NCBI GenBank assembly: GCA_033854175.1
Contig: JAWOKN010000158.1
Location: 1 to 64,000, forward strand
DNA: 64,000 bases
Direction: 5' to 3'
Source: DATKPE01 sp033854175
GTDB taxonomy: Bacteria > Bacteroidota > Ignavibacteria > UBA10030 > SZUA-254
Of this stretch, positions 42,770 to 52,370 are shown one piece after another. Position numbers and translations under genes: made by a program. The notes under the pieces are model-generated. The model worked only from the letters and a program-made list of their open reading frames with translations, had not been told where the DNA came from and searched no databases. Position 1 is the first letter of the stretch; every line of letters starts with the position of its first letter.

Positions 42770-44128
42770 ATGTTCCGATGCTTAACATTTCTCCTGCTCG
42801 TCGCTGTCCCGCTGACCATGGTTTTGGCGCTCGATAAAAACGAACAGGGGAAAATATTCCCGTACACGATCCATCAGGTGACTCTCGATAACGGATTGAA
42901 AATTGTCTCAATTCCGTTTGAGAGTCCCGGTATTATTGCCTATTACACTGTTGTGAGAACCGGTTCGCGGAATGAAATCGAACCCGGGAAATCCGGTTTT
43001 GCGCACTTCTTCGAGCATATGATGTTCCGGGGTACAGAAAAATATCCGGAGGAAAAATTCAACAGCATTCTGAAGTCCATTGGTGCGGATAACAATGCTA
43101 ATACGTCCGATGACAGGACACTTTACCATACTGTTGCCAGCTCCGAAGCGCTCGAGACGATCATTCAACTTGAATCCGATCGGTTCATGAACCTTAAATA
43201 CTCTGAAGAGGCGTTCAAGACGGAAGCTGGAGCGATTCTTGGCGAATATAACAAGAACTCAGCCAATCCGTTCCAGAGTATCTTTGAAAAAATCCGCGAC
43301 GCAGCATACACCCAGCACACGTACAAGCACACAACGATGGGCTTTCTCAAAGACATTGAGGATATGCCGAATCAGTACCAATACAGCCTGGAATTCTTCA
43401 AGCGGTGGTACCGCCCGGAAAATTGCGTTGTTGTGGTCGTGGGGGATTTTAACCAGGATACGCTCATCGAACTTACGAAAAAATATTACGATGGATGGCA
43501 ACCTGGGGCATACACGTTGAACGTCCCCGCTGAACCTCCGCAGAAAAGCGAGATTAAAATCGATCTCCCCTGGAAAGCAAGGACCCTTCCGATCCTCTCC
43601 GTCGCGTACCATGGCCCTGCCTGTGATGACCACGATATCGATTTCGCGGCGTTGAACCTTTTTTCACTGGTCGACTTCGGAGAAACGTCCGATCTCTACA
43701 GGAAACTCGTTGTTCAAGATCAGCTGGTGGAATTTGTCGAAGGGGGAATTCAGGAAAGCAGGGACCCTGGTTTGTTCTATGTGTTCGCCAGGATAAAGAA
43801 TCCTCAGAATATCGACAAGGTGCGCGATGAGATTTATGCGTCGATCGAGAATTCAAAAACGGTTCCGGTCTCGGAAGAAAAACTAGCATCGATCAAATCC
43901 CATGTGAAGTACGATTTTGCCATGGGTCTGGACAATCCCGATCGTGTGGCGAACGAGATCAGCCACTATGTGAGTCTTACGGGGGATCCGGAATCCATCA
44001 ACCGTCTCTATGCGCTCTATGACAAGGTAACGCCCGACGATATTATGCGAGTCGTGAAGAAATACTTCACCGAAACTAATCGTACGGTTCTGGTGCTGAC
44101 GCAACAGGCCAAGGAGGTGAAACAATGA
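42770..44128 (+). CDS. M16 zinc peptidase, catalytic subunit
   Basis: 452 residues from the ATG at 42770, with GGAGG 6 bases before it; the ATG at 42758 would place that site inside the gene. Signal peptide at the N-terminus (periplasmic). The inverted zinc motif HFFEH (79-83) and the downstream GAILGEYNK Glu are intact. The C-terminal half is the M16_C clam-shell partner. It is coupled by ATGA to a second M16 gene without the motif, so the two should form a heterodimer like mitochondrial processing peptidase. Confidence 0.92.
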   Translation: MFRCLTFLLLVAVPLTMVLALDKNEQGKIFPYTIHQVTLDNGLKIVSIPFESPGIIAYYTVVRTGSRNEIEPGKSGFAHFFEHMMFRGTEKYPEEKFNSILKSIGADNNANTSDDRTLYHTVASSEALETIIQLESDRFMNLKYSEEAFKTEAGAILGEYNKNSANPFQSIFEKIRDAAYTQHTYKHTTMGFLKDIEDMPNQYQYSLEFFKRWYRPENCVVVVVGDFNQDTLIELTKKYYDGWQPGAYTLNVPAEPPQKSEIKIDLPWKARTLPILSVAYHGPACDDHDIDFAALNLFSLVDFGETSDLYRKLVVQDQLVEFVEGGIQESRDPGLFYVFARIKNPQNIDKVRDEIYASIENSKTVPVSEEKLASIKSHVKYDFAMGLDNPDRVANEISHYVSLTGDPESINRLYALYDKVTPDDIMRVVKKYFTETNRTVLVLTQQAKEVKQ

Positions 44129-45642
44129 AAACCCTGACAATGCTCTGCGGAATACTTATAACCTGTGTTGCTCTTATGACTCCAGCTCGTGCTAAGGACC
44201 AGAGGGGACTGATGGTCACACAAATCCCCGCGCCAAATTCACCCTTGATTGCCTTTAGGATAATTTTACGGACGGGATCGGTGAACGATCCGAAGGGTAA
44301 GGAGGGACTCAATGCCCTCACTGCTGATCTCATTGTCCAGGGTGGGACAAAGGAGCTCACCTATTCCCAGGTGGTTGACAAACTTTATCCATGGGCGGCG
44401 ATGCTCGATGTACAACCGGATCAGGAGATTACCACGTTTATCGGAAATGTTCATCGCGACCATCTGGAAGCATTTTACAAACTGTTCTCCGATCTCCTCC
44501 TTCAGCCCCGGTTTGATCCGGCTGACTTCCAGCGCGTTAAGGATCTCCACCTGAATTATCTCCAGAATACTCTCCGCTCCACCGATGATGAAATGCTCGG
44601 CAAGCAGGCACTGAACGCGATAATATTTGCAAATCATCCGTATGGGACGACCGAGCTAGGAACGGTGCAGGGGATAACGGCGATTACACTCGATGACGTC
44701 AAAAAGTATTACGCGGCCGTCTATACCCAGGCGAATTTCTGGCTTGGCATTGCTGGCGGTTATCCGGCTGATTTTTCAGATAAGATGAAGAAGGATTTCT
44801 CCTCGCTCCCGGCTGGTGAGTATAAGGAAATATCCCTCCCGCCGCCTCCCCCCATAAAGGATATGGAGGTGACCGTTGTGGAAAAACCAACCCGTGCCTA
44901 TGCGGTGTCGATGGGATACCCAGTTGCAGTCAACAGGAAGGATAAGGATTTTTATCCCCTTCTTCTCGCGAATTCGTATTTTGGCGAGCACAGGACCTTC
45001 ACCGGTGTTCTCATGAATACGCTCAGGGGGAATCGCGGGCTGAACTATGGGGATTATTCCTACATGGAAAAATTTGTCGGTGGGCTGGGACAGCCCCCGT
45101 ATCCGGTAGTTAACACGCCGCTCCGCCAGCAATTTTTCAGCATTTGGCTCCGGCCGGTTCAGCCTGAGAACACCCACTTTGCGATCCGGAATGCGCTGTT
45201 TGAACTCAGAAACCTTGTCGACAAGGGATTGTCCAAGGATGATTTTGAAATCACGAGGAAATTTGTTCTCAACTACTCAAAACTCTGGGCGGCAACAATC
45301 AGCCGGCGGCTTGGGTATCAGATGGATTCTGAATTTTACGGCACGGACTACTTCATCGACCGGATCGACAAGGAACTCAGAAGCATGACCGTCGACGATG
45401 TCAATGCCGCGATCAAGAAATATCTTAACGCCACAAACATCAAAATTGCGGTTGTGGTGGATGAAGGTAAAGGGAGGGAATTCCTGGACGGAATGGTCAC
45501 AAATTCCCCCTCGCCGATAAAATATGCCTCACCCGTGGCCCAATCGATTCTCGATCAGGACAAAGTAATTGAAGTTTTTCCGCTTACGATCAACAAGGAC
45601 CAATCAAGGGTTGTGGGCGCAAAAGATTTGTTCGAGAAGTAG
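44125..45642 (+). CDS. M16 family protein, non-catalytic subunit
   Basis: 505 residues with a signal peptide. The M16 fold is clear, with FRIILRTGSVNDPKGKEG near the start, but the place of the HxxEH motif reads LTADLIVQGGT, so no zinc can be bound. The late substrate-binding Arg/Tyr pair typical of M16 (RGLNYGDYSY) is present. Partner of the upstream active subunit. A 12-bp hairpin follows its stop. Confidence 0.9.
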   Translation: MKTLTMLCGILITCVALMTPARAKDQRGLMVTQIPAPNSPLIAFRIILRTGSVNDPKGKEGLNALTADLIVQGGTKELTYSQVVDKLYPWAAMLDVQPDQEITTFIGNVHRDHLEAFYKLFSDLLLQPRFDPADFQRVKDLHLNYLQNTLRSTDDEMLGKQALNAIIFANHPYGTTELGTVQGITAITLDDVKKYYAAVYTQANFWLGIAGGYPADFSDKMKKDFSSLPAGEYKEISLPPPPPIKDMEVTVVEKPTRAYAVSMGYPVAVNRKDKDFYPLLLANSYFGEHRTFTGVLMNTLRGNRGLNYGDYSYMEKFVGGLGQPPYPVVNTPLRQQFFSIWLRPVQPENTHFAIRNALFELRNLVDKGLSKDDFEITRKFVLNYSKLWAATISRRLGYQMDSEFYGTDYFIDRIDKELRSMTVDDVNAAIKKYLNATNIKIAVVVDEGKGREFLDGMVTNSPSPIKYASPVAQSILDQDKVIEVFPLTINKDQSRVVGAKDLFEK

Positions 45643-45660
45643 TACTCACCGGCCGGTCTA

Positions 45661-45700
45661 GGATAAAGCCGCTGCCGAATACCGTGGTGCGGCTTTATCC
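45661..45700 (+). terminator. Hairpin after the M16 operon
   Basis: GGATAAAGCCGC and GCGGCTTTATCC form a perfect 12-bp stem around a 16-base loop, 18 bases past the stop of the second M16 gene. No T run follows, so it may be an RNA-stabilising end rather than an intrinsic terminator. Confidence 0.5.
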
Positions 45701-45734
45701 TGACGACGGCGGTATTTTGGGAAGGTGTTTGACG

Positions 45735-45953
45735 ATGAGAGTATCCGTCCGTGTCACACCACGGTCAAAAAGAAATGAGGTGATCCCCGAGGGAGAGAAC
45801 AGATACCGTGTGTATCTCACCGCTCCACCGGTAGACGGGAAGGCAAATGAAAAACTCGTTGAATTGCTCTCGGAGTATTTTCATAAACCGAAGCGGAATA
45901 TTTTCATCATCAGGGGTGAAACCGGTCGAGAAAAGGTCGTTGAAATTTCCTGA
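45735..45953 (+). CDS. DUF167/YggU family protein
   Basis: 72 residues from the ATG at 45735; the frame opens earlier at 45684, inside the hairpin region. The small alpha-beta fold is recognised by VRVTPRSKRNEV, APPVDGKANEKLVELLSEYF and the late GETGREKVVEI. The family is widespread and uncharacterised. GGAAGG lies about 9 bases upstream. Confidence 0.88.
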   Translation: MRVSVRVTPRSKRNEVIPEGENRYRVYLTAPPVDGKANEKLVELLSEYFHKPKRNIFIIRGETGREKVVEIS

Positions 45954-46014
45954 CATTCCGCATCGTACTTGCCGCGTTGACCATTTTTGGGCGATAAAAG
46001 GTTTATGAAAGGCA

Positions 46015-46041
46015 TTGCATTTCCATTTGAATATGTATAAT
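46015..46041 (+). promoter_or_regulatory. Possible promoter of the T9SS protein gene
   Basis: TTGCAT (46015-46020) and a perfect TATAAT (46036-46041) are separated by only 15 bases, shorter than elsewhere in the window. Transcription would start near 46048. Confidence 0.4.
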
Positions 46042-46080
46042 GACAAGTCATAGTTTCCTTCAACATTTCCAGGAGTCAAA

Positions 46081-47202
46081 ATGAAATCTTTTTCCCGACG
46101 TTGTATTCTTCTCTTCTCCGTCCTCGGCTTTTCATCGGGTCTTTTCGCACAGATAACAATTACCCAATCCGATATTGACGCCGATTATCTCAATCAGAAA
46201 TGGGTCTCGGTCTCTGACACCACGACTGACACATTCAATCTGGGAACGGCATCCTCATCATCCCAGACCTTCGATCTCAGCGGTATTGTCTTCGCCCCTG
46301 CTACTGTCCGTTATGATACAGCTGACTATCTCCCTCCCGCTGGTCAGCTTCGCGCATCAGACTATCCATCGGCAACAGCGTGTCTAACCTTCGTGATAGA
46401 TTCGACGATATTGGGATACAATCTGACTCAGACTTTTGTCGAATATTTCACTAGTCAGGTTGATGGTGCCTATAACCTGGGATACGTGCTCCGTATGCAA
46501 ATTTCCCCCGCCCCACCCCCACCCATGTCAGCTGATACCACGATGGAGTTTTTCCACAAGCCGGGGTTGCTAGCCTTTCCGCTGCCGCTCACACTCGGAA
46601 CAACCCGGAGCGTGACAGACACCCTTACAGACGCCAGCGGCCCAAAGATTGTTCAGGCATCCTTTTCTGCAGATGGTTTTGGCACGGTGAAGTTCCCTGG
46701 CGGTCAGTCCATGTCTGCGATACGGGTCATTCATGACGAAATCGTGACAATGATCGTCAACGGCATATCCATGCGCGAACCAAAAACTCGCTATATCGAA
46801 TTTTACGCGCAGGACTTATCCCAGATTGCAATTGAGGTTGATACAAACTATTCCAGCGGAATAGCACCCGCATCATCCTATCGGTACAGCAGAAAGGCCG
46901 TTGCGCTCGGTGTAAGCGACCGGAAGGGTGTTCTCCCTCAAACATTCTCTCTTGAACAGAATTACCCCAATCCCTTTAATCCTTCGACAGCAATCAGTTT
47001 CCAGTTACCCGAACGTAGCTTCGTGGTCATTAAGATCTTCGATATGCTCGGTCGTGAAGTTGCCACCATAATGGATCAGAACATGGAGGCGGGAGTTCAT
47101 GAGGTTGAGTGGAATGCATCCCAGCAGCCGAGCGGCGTGTATTATTACCGGATCGAGGCAGGGAAAAATTCTGCGGTGAAAAAACTTCTGTTACTGAAAT
47201 AG
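46081..47202 (+). CDS. Secreted protein with type IX sorting domain
   Basis: 373 residues. A signal peptide (RCILLFSVLGFSSGLFAQ) and a C-terminal type A sorting domain (YPNPFNPSTAISFQL, IKIFDMLGREVATI, GVYYYRIEAG, KKLLLLK) show export by Sec and then the type IX machinery. The central ~270 residues are beta-rich, with many Thr/Ser/Asp; no enzymatic motif. The product is probably surface-attached or released. A canonical terminator follows. Confidence 0.88.
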   Translation: MKSFSRRCILLFSVLGFSSGLFAQITITQSDIDADYLNQKWVSVSDTTTDTFNLGTASSSSQTFDLSGIVFAPATVRYDTADYLPPAGQLRASDYPSATACLTFVIDSTILGYNLTQTFVEYFTSQVDGAYNLGYVLRMQISPAPPPPMSADTTMEFFHKPGLLAFPLPLTLGTTRSVTDTLTDASGPKIVQASFSADGFGTVKFPGGQSMSAIRVIHDEIVTMIVNGISMREPKTRYIEFYAQDLSQIAIEVDTNYSSGIAPASSYRYSRKAVALGVSDRKGVLPQTFSLEQNYPNPFNPSTAISFQLPERSFVVIKIFDMLGREVATIMDQNMEAGVHEVEWNASQQPSGVYYYRIEAGKNSAVKKLLLLK

Positions 47203-47228
47203 AATTCGGCAGGTTTGTATATCCAGCG

Positions 47229-47263
47229 TGGACTCCGGGAATGATCTGGAGTCCATTTTTTTT
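47229..47263 (+). terminator. Intrinsic terminator of the T9SS protein gene
   Basis: TGGACTCC and GGAGTCCA form an 8-bp stem around an 11-base loop, followed directly by eight T (47256-47263). Confidence 0.85.
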
Positions 47264-47334
47264 CATTGGGATCGATCTCGGATTGCATCCCGCTGCCGCA
47301 TTTCTTACATTTTACCGGATTTGTCAGACGAACC

Positions 47335-48471
47335 ATGAACCTCAAAGGACTAACCCTCGCGGAATTGGAAGATTTTGCCGAGTCGGCCGGTGAACAGCGG
47401 TACCGCGGCAAACAGCTTTTCGAATGGCTATACCGGAAACGTGCAGCGTCATTCGGAGTCATGACGTCGTTTTCAAAAACGATGAGGGATAAGTTTTCCG
47501 CCCTGGCGACGATCGATTCCATCACACTGATCAAACGTCAGGAGTCACGGTCTGACGGGACAATAAAATTTCTCTTCCAGCAAAACGATGGCAGCCAAAT
47601 TGAGAGCGTTCTTATTCCCCCTCGGACAGCCTTCGACAGCGGCAATGCGGCACGGGAGGAGGAGCAGCGGCGTCTTACGCTTTGCGTTTCGACGCAGGCG
47701 GGTTGTGCACTCAATTGCTCGTTTTGCGCTACGGCCTCGATGGGTATGATCCGCAATCTTACCGCCGGCGAAATCATCGATCAGCTCATCCAGGCGGCAG
47801 ACAGCTCCGGAAAGACGATAACAAATATTGTCTATATGGGCATGGGGGAACCGCTGATGAATTACGACAATGTCATGAACTCGACGGAAATCATTTCTAC
47901 GGCAATGGGAATAGCCGCCCGCCGCATCACGGTTTCCACCGCGGGTTGGATCCCCAAGATCGGTCGCCTGGCTGATGAGGATCGCAAGATAAAACTTGCG
48001 ATTTCCCTTCATTCGCTTGATGATGCGACGCGCTCCCTCCTGATGCCCATCAACCGGAAATATTCACTCGCCAGGCTTCTGGAGGTACTCGAATATTATT
48101 ACCAGCGAACAAAGCTTCGGGTGACGTTTGAGTATATCCTCTTCGACGGTGTTAACGATCAGGATGCAGACATCGAACGGTTGGTCAGACTTGCGAACTC
48201 ACTCCCCTGTAAGATCAATATTATTCCGTTTCACGACATCGGGTTTATTCATCCAACGGGCCTCTCCGCCAGGCTTCGCCCGACACCCCAGCCGCGGGCG
48301 GAGGAGTTCGTCCGGAAACTGCGAGAAGCCCACCTGACGGTCTTTGTCCGGAGCAGCGCAGGGGAGGATATCGACGCCGCCTGCGGTCAGCTTGCCGTAA
48401 AAAGCGGGCGGACCCAGACGCGGCGGCAGAAGAAAAAAATTCAACCCTCACATCACCGGTCAGTCGCATGA
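47335..48471 (+). CDS. rlmN: Dual-specificity 23S rRNA/tRNA adenine C2-methyltransferase RlmN
   Basis: 378 residues from the ATG at 47335; the longer frame from 47266 starts inside the terminator. Radical-SAM motif CALNCSFC, MGMGEPLMNY, and the late Cys in DIDAACGQL that carries the methyl group in the two-Cys mechanism. The N-terminal accessory domain (QRYRGKQLFEWLY) is present. It methylates A2503 of 23S rRNA and A37 of some tRNAs. It overlaps the M1 peptidase start by ATGA. Confidence 0.95.
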   Translation: MNLKGLTLAELEDFAESAGEQRYRGKQLFEWLYRKRAASFGVMTSFSKTMRDKFSALATIDSITLIKRQESRSDGTIKFLFQQNDGSQIESVLIPPRTAFDSGNAAREEEQRRLTLCVSTQAGCALNCSFCATASMGMIRNLTAGEIIDQLIQAADSSGKTITNIVYMGMGEPLMNYDNVMNSTEIISTAMGIAARRITVSTAGWIPKIGRLADEDRKIKLAISLHSLDDATRSLLMPINRKYSLARLLEVLEYYYQRTKLRVTFEYILFDGVNDQDADIERLVRLANSLPCKINIIPFHDIGFIHPTGLSARLRPTPQPRAEEFVRKLREAHLTVFVRSSAGEDIDAACGQLAVKSGRTQTRRQKKKIQPSHHRSVA

Positions 48472-50906
48472 AACAAATTTTATCAATTCTGCTTCTTGGT
48501 GTTTCCGGAATCGTTTTTTCACAGGTTCCACCCCCGGAGCATACAACACGCGAGCGGACCTATCACGTTATTCATTACAGGCTTGTCCTCTCTCTTGACC
48601 TCGAGAAAAAAGAGTGCGCCGGACACGCTATCATTACACTTGTACCTCTCAGGCCTGATTTAGATATTGTAAACCTTGATGCTGCTGATTTGAATATCCG
48701 GCGGGTGACCATGAACGATGTCCCCCTTGAATCTTCCGTAAGGGGTGAGACACTCGCAATCGCCCTCGGTAAACCCTTTGGACTCGCCGACACCCTGACT
48801 CTTGACGTGGGGTATTCGGTCACCTCACCCCAAAGGGGGCTCTATTTTATTCAACCCGACAGCGGGGTCTCTGAACGCCAACTGCAGGCATGGACGCAGG
48901 GTGAGGCGACTGACAATCACTACTGGTTCCCGTGCTATGACGCCCCGAATGATCTCTCGACGAGCGAAACGATCATCACCGTCGACGACCATCTCACGGC
49001 TGTCAGCAATGGCGCCCTGGTGGAGCAACGGCACGATGCAAAGCATCACACGACCACGTTTCACTGGTCTGAGTCGAAACCCCACGTTTCCTATCTTATA
49101 TCCCTTGCGGTCGGTACCTATGTCGATGTGGCCGATTCGCTGGGATCCCTTCCCATCCACAACTATGTCTATCCGTTCCAGGTACCGGATGCCATGCGTT
49201 CCTTCGGCAACACCCCTGACATGATCGATTATTTTTCAAAGAAGACGGGGTATCCGTATCCATGGGAGAAGTACGGGCATGTCCTGGTGGAGGATTTTAT
49301 GTTCAGCGGGGAGGAGAATGTGAGCGTAGCGACTCTTACGGACCGGACGATTCATGATGCGCGCGCGCACCTCGATTTTTCCAGCGATCCGCTTGTGGCA
49401 CACGAGCTTGCCCATCAGTGGTGGGGAGATCTCGTTTCATTCAGGGACTGGTCTCAGGCGTGGCTGAGTGAGGGATTTGCGACGTATTTCGAGATGGTGT
49501 ATGAAGAGCATGCACAGGGGCATGACGCTGCTGCCAAGGTTCTCCACGATGCTCAGCAGCTTGTCGTGAACTCCGACCGTTTTGACGCCCGTCGCCCGAC
49601 CGTCTGCGTGAGATACGTCTCGCCGATGGATCTTTTCGACAACCGGATCTACCAGAAGGGGGCGTGTGTTCTCAGTATGCTGAGGTTCGTCCTCGGCGAT
49701 GAACTCTTCTGGAAATCGGTAAAGTATTATGTTCACACGTTCGCATATCAGAATGTGGAAACGAATGATTTCAAAATCGTCATTGAAGAAGCCACAGGAT
49801 ACAATCTCGAATGGTTTTTCCATGAGTGGCTTTATCGTGCCGGTTATCCGGAGTTTTACATCGAGACTGCATGGGATAAAAAGACTCAATCGGCCAGAGT
49901 GATGGTGCAACAGCGGCAAAAGATTGATTCGTTGACCCCGGTGTTCCGCATGCCTGTCGAGATTGAAGTGTGGGTGCATGACGTGCCGACGACCTATCGC
50001 GTGGAAATTACCAGACAGCAGGATACGTTTTCGTTTCCTGCGTATCAGGAGCCGAACCTTGTCATTTTTGACAAAGGCGGACAGCTGCTCAAACGGGTGA
50101 CATTTAATAAATCCACGGCGGAATGGCTCTATCAGCTCCGGCATGCCGAGGAGGCTAGTGACCGCCTGATTGCCATCGACGAACTCCAGTGGATTGTCGA
50201 TTCGAGTGCGGTGAGAAAAATCCTGGAGTCGGTGATGTTGGAGGACAACAATTCGGATGTGCGCCGTGATGCAACATGGGCGATCGGTTCGGTGAAATCG
50301 ACGGATGAATCGGAGTTGCTCGTGAAAGCGTATGGCGACCGCGAAGCGGGAGTTCGCGCGGCCAGTGTTGCATCGCTGGGGCGTTACAGGGGGGAGAACA
50401 GCATTAGTACGCTCCGCCATGCGTATGAGAGGGATTCAAGTTATGCGGCCGTGGCGGCGGCACTCCGGTCACTGACAAGAGCTGATTCCGCCCATCGGAG
50501 GGAATATCTGCTTGAGGGCCTCCGGCGCGATTCCTATAATGAATCCATCCGGTCAACAGCGTTGCAGGGTCTGACCGAAATTGGGGATCAGGAAGCCCTT
50601 GATACGGTCATGGCCTTCACGCGGTATGGTCATGGGCGTAACATCCGTATCCAGGCGCTCCGATCACTCGGCTCCGTCTGGGGTAATCGCGACGGGGTGG
50701 TTCAGCATATCCTCCGTTTTCTTTCCGACCGGAGTTATGATATGCGGCGTGCGGCAATTGAAATTCTCGGAAAAATCGACAAGAAAGAAGCTCTTGACCA
50801 GCTGCAGCACTTTGTCGGGACGGAGAAGGACAGCCGTTTGATCAAAGCGGCCAATGAGGCCATCGAGAACATCAGGGCCGCGATTCAGAAAAAAGAATCC
50901 CATTAA
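48468..50906 (+). CDS. M1 family aminopeptidase with C-terminal HEAT repeats
   Basis: 812 residues. A signal peptide places it in the periplasm. The M1 sandwich is followed by the thermolysin-like domain: a GAMEN-like GEENV (substrate N-terminus), zinc motif HELAHQWWGD (HExxH), the third ligand Glu in LSEGFATYFE, and YQKGACVLSMLR with the catalytic Tyr region. Residues ~555-800 are HEAT-like helical repeats (VRRDATWAIGSV, AASVASLGRY, IRIQALRSLGSV, MRRAAIEILGKI) in place of the usual ERAP1 C-terminal domain. It trims peptides from the N-terminus. Confidence 0.92.
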   Translation: MKQILSILLLGVSGIVFSQVPPPEHTTRERTYHVIHYRLVLSLDLEKKECAGHAIITLVPLRPDLDIVNLDAADLNIRRVTMNDVPLESSVRGETLAIALGKPFGLADTLTLDVGYSVTSPQRGLYFIQPDSGVSERQLQAWTQGEATDNHYWFPCYDAPNDLSTSETIITVDDHLTAVSNGALVEQRHDAKHHTTTFHWSESKPHVSYLISLAVGTYVDVADSLGSLPIHNYVYPFQVPDAMRSFGNTPDMIDYFSKKTGYPYPWEKYGHVLVEDFMFSGEENVSVATLTDRTIHDARAHLDFSSDPLVAHELAHQWWGDLVSFRDWSQAWLSEGFATYFEMVYEEHAQGHDAAAKVLHDAQQLVVNSDRFDARRPTVCVRYVSPMDLFDNRIYQKGACVLSMLRFVLGDELFWKSVKYYVHTFAYQNVETNDFKIVIEEATGYNLEWFFHEWLYRAGYPEFYIETAWDKKTQSARVMVQQRQKIDSLTPVFRMPVEIEVWVHDVPTTYRVEITRQQDTFSFPAYQEPNLVIFDKGGQLLKRVTFNKSTAEWLYQLRHAEEASDRLIAIDELQWIVDSSAVRKILESVMLEDNNSDVRRDATWAIGSVKSTDESELLVKAYGDREAGVRAASVASLGRYRGENSISTLRHAYERDSSYAAVAAALRSLTRADSAHRREYLLEGLRRDSYNESIRSTALQGLTEIGDQEALDTVMAFTRYGHGRNIRIQALRSLGSVWGNRDGVVQHILRFLSDRSYDMRRAAIEILGKIDKKEALDQLQHFVGTEKDSRLIKAANEAIENIRAAIQKKESH

Positions 50907-50918
50907 GAAAGGATAACC

Positions 50919-51566
50919 ATGCGTTTGATACTCTTTGGTCCTCCCGGTGTCGGGAAGGGGACACAGGCGAAATTGCTGTCGGCACATTATCGTATTCCGC
51001 ACATCTCGACGGGGGATATGCTGCGCGACGCTGCTGTATCGGGGAGTGAACTTGGGAAAAAAGCAAAAGCGGTCATGGATGCGGGGCATCTCGTGTCGGA
51101 TGAGATCATGATCGGGATCATCGAGGAAGTCCTGAAGTCGGGAAAGTGCAGCAAGGGTTTTATTCTTGACGGATTTCCGCGGACGGTACCCCAGGCGGAA
51201 TCCCTGACGGAAATGACAAAGAAATTAAAGACACCCGTCGATCTCGTCGTGAATATGGAAGTGGATGACAAGATCGTCATCGGGCGGCTGGGGAAAAGAC
51301 TGTCCTGCATACAATGCGGAAAAATCTTTAATCGTGATCTGGACCACCTGAATGATCCGACGAAGTGTCCTTCGTGCGGAGGGAGGTTGGTCCAGCGGGA
51401 TGACGACAAACCGGAGACCGTCCGGAAACGGCTCATGGTTTATGCATCGTCGACAGCACCGGTAAAGGAGTACTATAAACGCCTCGGCCTCCTGAAAACC
51501 GTCGATGCATCGGGGAATGTGAAGGAGGTCCAGCGTTTAATCCTCTCCACGGTCGGAAAAGCGTGA
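50919..51566 (+). CDS. adk: Adenylate kinase with zinc-binding lid
   Basis: 215 residues. Walker A GPPGVGKGTQA, AMP site STGDMLRDA, GFPRTVPQAE, and the lid region with four Cys (CIQC and CPSC, spacing C-x2-C-x16-C-x2-C) that binds zinc as in Gram-positive and thermophile enzymes. It balances ATP, ADP and AMP. AAAGGA precedes the ATG. Its stop overlaps the next gene's GTG. Confidence 0.96.
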   Translation: MRLILFGPPGVGKGTQAKLLSAHYRIPHISTGDMLRDAAVSGSELGKKAKAVMDAGHLVSDEIMIGIIEEVLKSGKCSKGFILDGFPRTVPQAESLTEMTKKLKTPVDLVVNMEVDDKIVIGRLGKRLSCIQCGKIFNRDLDHLNDPTKCPSCGGRLVQRDDDKPETVRKRLMVYASSTAPVKEYYKRLGLLKTVDASGNVKEVQRLILSTVGKA

Positions 51567-52318
51567 CCGTATCGTGGCGTACCAGCCGTCCGGGGCCGTT
51601 AATTGTAGCTCACCGTGGCTCTTCCGCGAGGGCGCCGGAAAATACTCTCGCCTCTTTTGAACTTGCGATCGACGAGGGTGCTCACGCGATTGAACTTGAT
51701 GTCCGGTTGTCCAAGGACGGTGAGCTCATTGTCTGTCATGACGCGTCGATCGATCGTTGTTCCGACGGCTCGGGTGACGTCGCCAATCTCACCCTCCGTG
51801 AACTGAAGCGGTTTAGCGCAGGTACCTGGTTTGGAAAGCGATTTGCGGGTGAGCGGATTCCGACCCTCCGGGAGGTGGTGGAACGATTCGGTCACCGGAT
51901 TGCGATCAATATCGAGCTGAAAGCGGGCCGGTTTGAGAAACGCTCCATTCTCCCTGACCGGTGCTGTGAACTCGTCGCATCGTTTCATCTGCGGGAGTCT
52001 GTCCTGATTACCTCATTTCAACATTCCTTCATACGGCGTGTACGGCGCATTCACCCCGGTATCCCGGCGGGTCTTCTCCTCAATCCCGCACATCTTATCC
52101 GCAGGTCGGTTCGTATGTTTCCCGGATTGTATGATTTCGATTACGTTGTCATCGGAGGGGCCTCGCTCCGGAAATCATTCGTTGCGGAAGCTCACCGTCA
52201 TGGTGTAAAAGTCGGTGAATTTACCGTCAATAGCCGGAGAAGACTGGAACGGGCATGCCGGTTCGGCGTTGATGCAGTGATTACCAACGATCCGCTGATC
52301 ATCAGACACGCGGGGTAA
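51563..52318 (+). CDS. Glycerophosphodiester phosphodiesterase
   Basis: 251 residues starting at GTG (GTGA overlap with adk). The GDPD signature is plain: VAHRGSSARAPENTLASF, ELDVRLSKDGELIVCHD, and a late VGEFTVNSRR and DAVITNDPLII. Metal ligands Glu and Asp and the catalytic His pair are in place. No signal peptide, so cytoplasmic, hydrolysing glycerophosphodiesters from phospholipid turnover. Confidence 0.93.
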   Translation: MTVSWRTSRPGPLIVAHRGSSARAPENTLASFELAIDEGAHAIELDVRLSKDGELIVCHDASIDRCSDGSGDVANLTLRELKRFSAGTWFGKRFAGERIPTLREVVERFGHRIAINIELKAGRFEKRSILPDRCCELVASFHLRESVLITSFQHSFIRRVRRIHPGIPAGLLLNPAHLIRRSVRMFPGLYDFDYVVIGGASLRKSFVAEAHRHGVKVGEFTVNSRRRLERACRFGVDAVITNDPLIIRHAG

Positions 52319-52370
52319 AAGAATCATCGGGGGGCAGCCGGGATCCTGAGCTGGTGAAGATTCAGGAACA

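Noticed and set aside
49437..50420. A 327-residue minus-strand frame opposite the M1 peptidase
   Set aside because: Shadow of the peptidase and HEAT-repeat coding sequence; no start signal or domain.
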